Origin: Mactra quadrangularis | Lineage: Eukaryota; Mollusca; Bivalvia; Venerida; Mactridae | NCBI GenBank assembly: GCA_025267735.1 | Contig: CM046299.1 | Location: 37,152,887-37,216,886 of the forward strand | Length of the DNA: 64,000 bases | Direction of reading: 5' to 3' | In this document: in pieces, positions 13,101 to 22,100 of the stretch | How the letters are laid out: each line of letters opens with the position of its first letter | Numbering within the stretch: position 1 is the stretch's first letter | Translations under genes and position numbers: made by a program | The notes under the pieces: model-generated | The model's input: the letters and a program-made list of their open reading frames with translations, nothing else | Told to the model about the DNA's origin: nothing | The model's database searches: none

Positions 13101-16100
13101 GACATATAACCCCACAACTTTATAGACAAAAAAGTCAAAATAAATCATTTAAAATGAAGTTTTCTTCTTGAACCCCACATTTATGGACAAAAATGCTAAC
13201 CCCACACTTTGGACATATAGCCCCACAACCTATAGACATAAAAGTCAGATAAATTATATAAAATGAATTTTTGTGATGAAACCCCACACTTATGGACCAC
13301 ATTGTTAGCCACGCACACTATGGACATATAACCCCACAACCTATAGACAAACAAGAGACAGCGAAGCATGACTTATAAATACTGGATGCAGTAAGGAAGA
13401 CAAAAAAAACCAATTATGTATTAAAGATCCTGTGTTTTGTGATTTGTGTTACTGTGTGTATACCACACTTGCAAAAAATTATATACGTATATGAATTATA
13501 ATTATGCAAATAAAACAAATATGTTAAATGTGTACAGCAAATATTTATGCACATTATATTTAATCAATAAATTACATGCATTTATATCTTATTGGAAAAT
13601 TTGACTTAGAGTTGATATTTATGACTTTAAACCATGAAAAAAATGTGTAAAAGGATCATTTAGTTATAGAAAAAAAAATTGTTAACATAAATTCCAAGTT
13701 CAAGAGGGAATAATTCCTAAATATGATAATGGACATATTACCAAACAACCTATAGACAAAAAAGTCAAAATTAACTATTTAATGATAAAATTCAGTTCAC
13801 AGATGAAACCCCACACTTACGGACAAAAATGTTAACCACATACACTATGGACATATAGCCTTAAAACTTTATAGACAAAATTTATTTAGAATTCAGTTCA
13901 CTGATGAACCCCACACTTACTATTGACAAAAAAATTTAACCCCATACACTGTGGACAAATAGCCCCAGAAGTAAAAGTAGAAAATATTAATTGTTTCCTG
14001 CACATAGTACACCCTGTAGATTGAGAGACTTTCAACATAATTTACGATGCCAGGGATCACACTGTCAATAACAGGCAAAAAAATATGCATAATAAAAGGC
14101 ATATATTTAAATAACATTTTAACTTTTTTTTGTAAGTATAAAAATATAAATAGCAAAAGAAAAATATCACACATTCAAATATATACCAGTAGTTGGCTGT
14201 CTTAAGGCAAGTTCTGCCAACTGTTGCACTTATAATGACATTAATGTTATCAAACTCACAGAATGCCATTATTTCCTGAATTTCAGATTGCTTATCTTTT
14301 TCAAACCCATACATTTCTTGGAGAAATTCATTTTTAATGAACTGAGATATAAATCTACAACCTAATCCATTAAAGAGCATGTAGGACATCATCAATTTTA
14401 AGTTCCAAACAACTGGTTTGGATACAATTAGCACTTCTATTGACCTAATTAGAGCCATGGTGATTTAAACTTCGTTCCAACTAATGGAATACAATCAAAA
14501 TGTTAGTAAAATACATGCAATTATAAACAGAAGTATTGAATTCAAAAATCAATGCTTGAACTATCCATTTTTATTAGCGTATAGTCGCTAGTAGTATACA
14601 AATTTTATCTGTTTAACACTACTCCACCCACTCTGAATTTCATATGGACGCGTTGAAAAATGGCGAGACAGAAGTAATTCATGGTTTGACCAGGATAAAT
14701 GTGACCCAGATGAAACATAAATATTTCCTAAAAGACACTAGAAACCTTAATAGTACATAAAAATAAAAATAAAACAGCACAAGCAAACTTACCATGACAA
14801 GGCAGCCATTGTTGCATACGTCGGCGAAGTGCGCATGCTCAAAATAACCTCCCCAGGGAAAAAGCCGAAGCACTCGATTAGTTTTGCACCACGTGTTAAG
14901 AAAACTTGTAAGATTAGTCTCCCTTGGAATTTTTGTAGAATTTACGGTGTTGTCCGTACTCCGAGTCCAATTAACAATAGATCTTTACTTGTGGGGTCTT
15001 TTTTCTAGACCCCAGAACAACAAAAATAACGATCAATCTCAATCAGCATGTGGGGTCGACCCCACATGTGATTTTAACCCCATAAATACCATGTAGACTT
15101 AAAAAATACCCCACAATGTCTCTCCCCTAAGAGCGGACAGACGGACGGACGGCCAGACGGACAGACGGACAACAGCATAACATAATACGACCGTTTTTTC
15201 AAAACGGGCGTATAAAAATTACAGGATCAAACAAAGTCTTACAGAACTGGAGACATTTTACATATTTTGATGAATTGAAAACTGTGTGGTTAAGATCAAA
15301 TCTTTTGCTGGACAGTCTGTCCTGTAAACCTGCAGATCTAGACAAACCTAAATTTAACAAAATTTGTCCCTAAGTCTGCCATGTTTTGAAGCCACTGTTG
15401 AAGAACAAAGAAACATGATTTACCTCCCCTGATCTAACAGAACTTAAATCTGACTCAGTACCAGGAGATACATCAGATTCTACATCATATTCTACAGAGA
15501 AGTTAGTATCTGATGGTACTTCTAATGATATAGATTCTTCTTCCAGGAACCAGAGATCATCTGTTGAATCTTGTACTATAACTGTATCTTTACCCTGTAT
15601 AAAACATGTACAACTTTACACTCTTAACTCATGCTTTTCCCGTGCGGGGTATACTTTCGTGGAGCCTGGACATGAAATTATTTCTACGGAGATTTAGCCT
15701 TTCCAGGAAGAGCGAGTAGGTTGACTGACTGTCATTATATGACCTATACAATGTGTTGCTACAGTGTAAAACCAAACAAACAAACTCACGCTTTCAGAAT
15801 ACTTGGTTATTCTAAGGTGTGGCATAATTATTACAACTTATTTCTGACAACATTGGCGTGTACAACAAATCCTCGATTCACAAAAACAACAACAATAACA
15901 TTAATGGTAAATTGAATTATAACAGCACTTATTCTGTATATAACATTTTCCAGCATTTGATTAATATCAGTGTCGTTCTAAAACAGTATTGTTATCTCAG
16001 GTTTTAAACCATTATAGTGATATAGTAAAGTGTTCAGTCTAATCTTATCTTTTGTTTAAGCTGTCACAATGGCTACCAAACCAATTTAAATATATCTTCA

Positions 16101-19100
16101 ATTTTACATGTTCACTAATTTGTTCCAAATCTAACTGACTTGGATGCATTACTATGGAAGCATTCATTTCACTAATTGAATATACATCAAAAGTAACTGT
16201 ATATTCATGAACTTAAGAATCTGTCACAGATGATTTTTTATAACAACAAGTTATACTCTACAAAGGGGTTCAATGGAGGCAGGGTCAATAAAACAGTGGA
16301 CCCTGTTGATATTTTGGGGTCTTATTTTAATTGAAAGCTTGAAATTATAGCAGTATGTTTTACAAAAATGTTATATGTTGGTATATACATTTAACAACAG
16401 GTAAAATGGACATAGTGTAAACAATCAAGAACTATGCTAAGATCAATGATGCCATACCAATTATCTTATATACCAACTAGAGCTCTGCAAGTAGGAGCAT
16501 TGTACACCTGAAAGTTTGCTCCAGGTCACAGCAACCTTGACCTTTAAACTACAGACACCAAAATCAATAGGAATTATGTATAGGTCATAGCTATTTATGA
16601 AACCAAGAACGATTTACTTAGGAAAAATAAGTTTGAAGTTAATGAGGGGACACGACTTAGTTAACGCCGGACAGACAGACAGACAGACTGACTAACGATT
16701 TACTTAGGAAAAATAAGTTTGAAGTTAATGAGGGGACACGACTTAGTTAACGCCAGACAGACAGACAGACTGACTATCATCAATGTGTGTCAAAACTTAA
16801 TACCATCCAAGGTCCCTTCTGGGAAATGAAAGTGTTTAAAATGACATAAGATTATATAAAATAATTATCATCAAATATAAGTCAACTATACCTGAACACT
16901 AAGAACTTCACTTTTGTCATCATCATCATCATCATCGTCATCACCAAGTTCTACTTGGAAGTACCAAGGGTAATCTTTATTAATATTATCATCACTATAT
17001 GTAATACTAAGTGATGTACCACGTCTTCGTGATGACTCACCATTACTTGATGTTGTTGTTGTCATACCTGGTTCTGTTTTATGTCTCTTTCTACCAGACC
17101 CTTCATTTTTACCATTACCTTTACAAAGAAAAGAAAAATGTTACATAAATGTAATTGGAATAATGCTAGGTAACCGATCAATCTGATTAAAACCCAATCT
17201 AAAATTCTCAGCAAGCCTACCCATCAAATTTAAAGATCTGGCTATTTAGTAATGAGGACCATGTTTAGGTGATGTTTCTCATTTCTTTTAGTAATTAGTT
17301 TACATCTTCTATGTCATGCAATTTGAAAACGGCATTCCAAGCATAGCCTATGAATAACTCTGCCCCTAAATAAGCTTGCAAACCACCGTCTAAAAATAGA
17401 AATTACAAAATCAATATGCTTTTAATAGTGTTTCATCTAAATGAAAGCTATGCATTGATTAGTTGACAACAAAGGTCATCTTAACTTGACCCTTAGGGCA
17501 ACCATAAGAGATCCTACACAAAAATGGTCAACAGGATATCTGTTCACACAAATTGGGTAATTGTTAGGAGGCTTGAACCTGAAAATAACAGATAGTAGAC
17601 AAAATATCATAACTAAATTTCATTTTTTTCCGAACTGTATTATATCTTCATATTATACCGGTAGTTTCTTTAACTAACCTTTCTTTTTTCTTTTTCTAGA
17701 ACTTGTAGATTTCCCACTTTCAGATGAATCCTCTATATTACATTGTGAACTAGTTCCAGATGTAACTGTATTTTCTTGATCTTTTGTTGCCTTGGTAACC
17801 ATAGATGATTCAATACCATCATTATTATTCTTTATATTAGAGACATTGGAATCAGATATATCACAGCTAGACGATGACGACTTTCTACTGACAGTACAAC
17901 ATTTCTCTACAAGTTTACGTGCAATATTGGTCCTCACTGATGATGATGACGACGATAATGATGATGACTGTGGTGGTGGATTGGAAGACAGACATTCAGA
18001 CGGACGTACAGACGGACATAATGATATAGTCACTGAGGTAGGAGTGTTACTAGATACACTTATGGAAGGCTGATAGTTAGTGATGGTTGATGGCTGTTGA
18101 GGTTTAGACACAAGACGACGTCTTCTTTTCAAACAAGTGTCTGGTAACTGAGTACAACATTTACTGATAAGTCCACTGTAAATATAGAAAAAAGTGATAA
18201 TAATTTACAGTTGCAAATTTCATGCAAAATTCACCAACTTTAACTTAACGCTATTAGCCCTGGTCAACTGGTTACTTTTTTATCAATCTCCCAATGGAGT
18301 TTTTTACTCCACTTATTTGCAACAAATCACACCAAAACTGACAGGTACTTATTTACACCTGAGTATGGAGGAGCAATTTTAAGTAAATTTCTGGATCAAG
18401 GAAATAAGCCGTGTGTCTGAATGGGATCTAATCCTAGAACCCTACCACTTGGGACAAGAGTTACAAATTAAAATATAGTTTACAAAGTAATTAAACAAAT
18501 GCCATCTGTAGTTTTTAAGACAATTTGTCAATAGATTGTCATCACATATTCGTGCTAGTCAAAGAAAGTAATAAAATAAGGGTTACAATTCATAATTTCA
18601 GCTGACTAGTTGCATTAGAAAATGTTGGTAATTCTTTAAACTGCAGTTGAATTTATTGCAAATTGCCTATAATAATAAATGGTTTCTTATAGCTAGTACA
18701 CACAGAAATCTGTTGAGCATATAGCAACTTAAATCTGAAATTAAATGGAATTTAAAATTGTTTATACATACAGGACTTCATCAATAGAGAACTGTTTGAC
18801 TTGTAATACTTCACCAAGTAATTCATCTTGACAATGTACAATTCTTGGATTATATTCATCAAATAATCTTCTTTCTACTATATATAACTTCATATAATGT
18901 AAAATCTGGAAATACATGTATATATACAATATCAACACTATATACATCAAATAATTTTCTTTCTAATATAATATATAACTTCATATAATGTAGTATCTAT
19001 AAGTAAATAATATAATATGAACAAGACATCAATAAGTTACACAATAATACATTACACAATCTAAGTACTGACAGGACGAATGGCCAGTGCTACTGACTTA

Positions 19101-22100
19101 AAAAAAAAGCTGATCATGATGCTACACTCTAGTAAAATCTTCAGAACACTAATAAAGTGTGAATTTTATAGAAGTCCATGGTTTTAGGGAGTGTGTTTCA
19201 GTCATACAAATTTGGATAAAAATTAGCAAGCAAGTTGAGCTTGTAATTAATTTTTACTAGCCCAAAATCTTTTTACAAGCCCTCAACATATTTTAGTTTT
19301 GACACAATAAGGCATAACTCATAACTGTTTGTTGGATTCCTGAAGGACTAACATGTTTATAAGTAAAGAACACAACGGTATGGTAACCAGAGGAGGCCTC
19401 GATTTTCTATGCAGTAAGTGGGTTTATTGCACATTAAGCATGCTCAAAAAAGCCAAATGACATATTCAGGCTGCTCAATGCATAAAGCAGCACAATACTT
19501 AGTAAACAAAACAAAAATGATTTTTTGGGGCAATATTGATGTGCAGGAGCATGTGGCGCTGGTAAAAATGAATTTTTTACAAGCCCCACTAAAAATCTAC
19601 TAGTTTTTTGCTGTTAGACTAGTGCCAGTTTCAACCATTGATATAAGAGTAAGTGATAGATAGTAGTACACAAATAATGTCTCATGTCAATATGAACAAG
19701 AAATGTAATGTGGAAACCACATTAAAGCCGGATTTAAAAACTTTATTGCGAAAATTACAAAGGCAAAATAATCTATAATAAAGACAGCAATGTTTTTTCC
19801 TCTAAATTTGGGAATATGACCCATACCCCTAGAATTGGGAATCTGATCAGCATTTTGGTTTTAATTGGGATAAAATGTCAAAAAAAAATTAGATATAAAT
19901 GGCAGATTTAACAATGTTTTTAATTTCATTCTTCATTAAGTTAGTTAGTTAATTAAAAAGAAAGATTGCTGGGACATATAATTTTAAGCTGAAACATACT
20001 TATGACAACTGTTTAAAAAAATAATTTTAAAATTAAATTGGGAATTTTGGATTGAAACTTGGGAAAAAAAGATATGATTTTAAATTGGGAATATAGTCCA
20101 TAAATGGCTATAAAATTGCCCAAAAATAAACACAGGACAGGTAGAGTTGTGGTTACTTTCTAGTTCTGTTCAGCACATGGTATGTTATCATTTTATCAAG
20201 TTTCATAAAGATCGGACAATAAATGGCAGAAATACATGCTAAATTGAAAACTTTAACGCAATTGTTAACGACATTGGACGCCTGCCCACCTGTGTTCCGC
20301 CAAACTATTAGCAGATTTTTTTCATTGAAAAATCCAGATAATAAAATAAACAAAGCAATCTACACATTTACAATATTTTCAAAATGACAAGTTATACTAT
20401 TAAGTTTGACAATAAGACTGTTCACCATTTAAAGAAGACTTACCTCTTTCATAGTAAACACTTCATTAGTAGCACCTGCTAATTGTAACAATGTGAGGAA
20501 AGCTGGATTTGGTCGAACCTGTAAAATAGTGAAGTGGTGTAAATAACTTCAATATAAGTCTGATGCTATCAGGTACATTTAGACCAGCTCAAGGATTAAA
20601 ATGTTCAGAATTACCCGAACCATTCTACAATTAGACAAGTGAATAAGAAAACTCAACTTGTCTGTGCTCAAGTCAATAGTCAAAAGTTTTAAAAAGAAAC
20701 CTTTTAATATACACAATAGAAGACATTAAATATTGTCTATACATTTATACACAAGACAGTCTAGAATATATATCTTAAAATAACATCACTAAACAGTATG
20801 TGTAGAAGTAATGTCCCAGAATCCTTCACAAGGATTTTCTGTGAGAATTCATCAATTGGATGTGATTCTAACCTATGGAGATTTGGCTATCCACTGATCA
20901 CAAGTCCCAAGTTGCAACTGTTTGGTCGCACCAGCTTCTTGAAATATTGATACACATTAAATACACATTAGGTTTCATACTATTGTTCGTACTATTGTTA
21001 ATAATTATTCATTACTGTTTAATAATATTACTTATTAGTATAAAAGTAAAACAATACAAACCAATGGTACAGCTATGGTAAATTCTTCTTCTACAAGATG
21101 ATAATTACTGGAAGTTTTTTCTCCATTGTTACCATCTGTATCCATGACAACGGAACCTCTTACTTCCCAAACAGTCTGAAAATATATTGTTAATACAGTG
21201 GTGAATTGTGGTTATATACACAAAATAGGACAGATTTCCAAGTTTACTTTTTTCATTGTTAAAACTGTCAATACTGAACACTTTAAAATATATCAAAATA
21301 ATATAAAATAAAACTTTATGGAATTTTTTTATGTTGATTATGTTGCTTATGTTGATTTTGACAATTTTTCAGCATTTGCCATATTGACCTTCCTCTACCC
21401 ACATTTTTAACATATTACCTGAATGAAAACATTTGCTTGCATCGAGTCAGTCATCTCCTAAACCAACTAGACTGAAGCCTGGGACTAATATACAATATAA
21501 GTTTATTTAGGCTGGTGAAGACTACTTATTTCATACAGCTGGGCTAATTGATAATTTTGCCCATCACTATTAAACATATTAAATTGGGTTTGTGCTCAAG
21601 ATAACTTAAGGTGATGATTGCATTGAATGCATGAACAAAATGTCATGTCACAAATACTTGTTACAATAGCAGGGTTCGACACTAATTTTTAAACTAGGTT
21701 GTCCAAATGGACAGCCAACAATATATATATAACTTGCCAGAGCCATATTTTTAATGCCATATTTTTAATATCAGTACCCAAATATAGGATGTCAGGGGCA
21801 AAAAAAATAACCCTTAATGTCAAGCCCTGTAAAGTTATCTTACATATATAAAACATGAACCATGTGATTTCCAATCAAACATGGTAGTTAAAGCAGAACT
21901 GTGTATACAAAGTCACCATTCTACAATCTTTGGCTAATAGACATAATAGCAGTGTTTTACCTTTATAGATGTATAGTATAGTCGTAGCCTAGGAAAATAT
22001 TTTCATTGACTTAGATAAAAAATAATTATCATCAAAATATATATATTATCATATATTTAAGAATTACTTACAAAATTTAAAGGAGGCAAAATGTGTGTGA

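Noticed and set aside
11110..13370. CRISPR-like array
   Set aside because: Units are contiguous diverged satellite copies without unique spacers, in a eukaryotic intron.
10863..14458. Selenocysteine reading of the split TGA codon in the nested gene
   Set aside because: TGA arises only from assuming a direct exon join; no SECIS element or selenoprotein family is evident. A missing exon is simpler.
17792..18073. 93-codon plus-strand frame
   Set aside because: Antisense shadow of the Ser/Asp-rich MDM2 exon 5.
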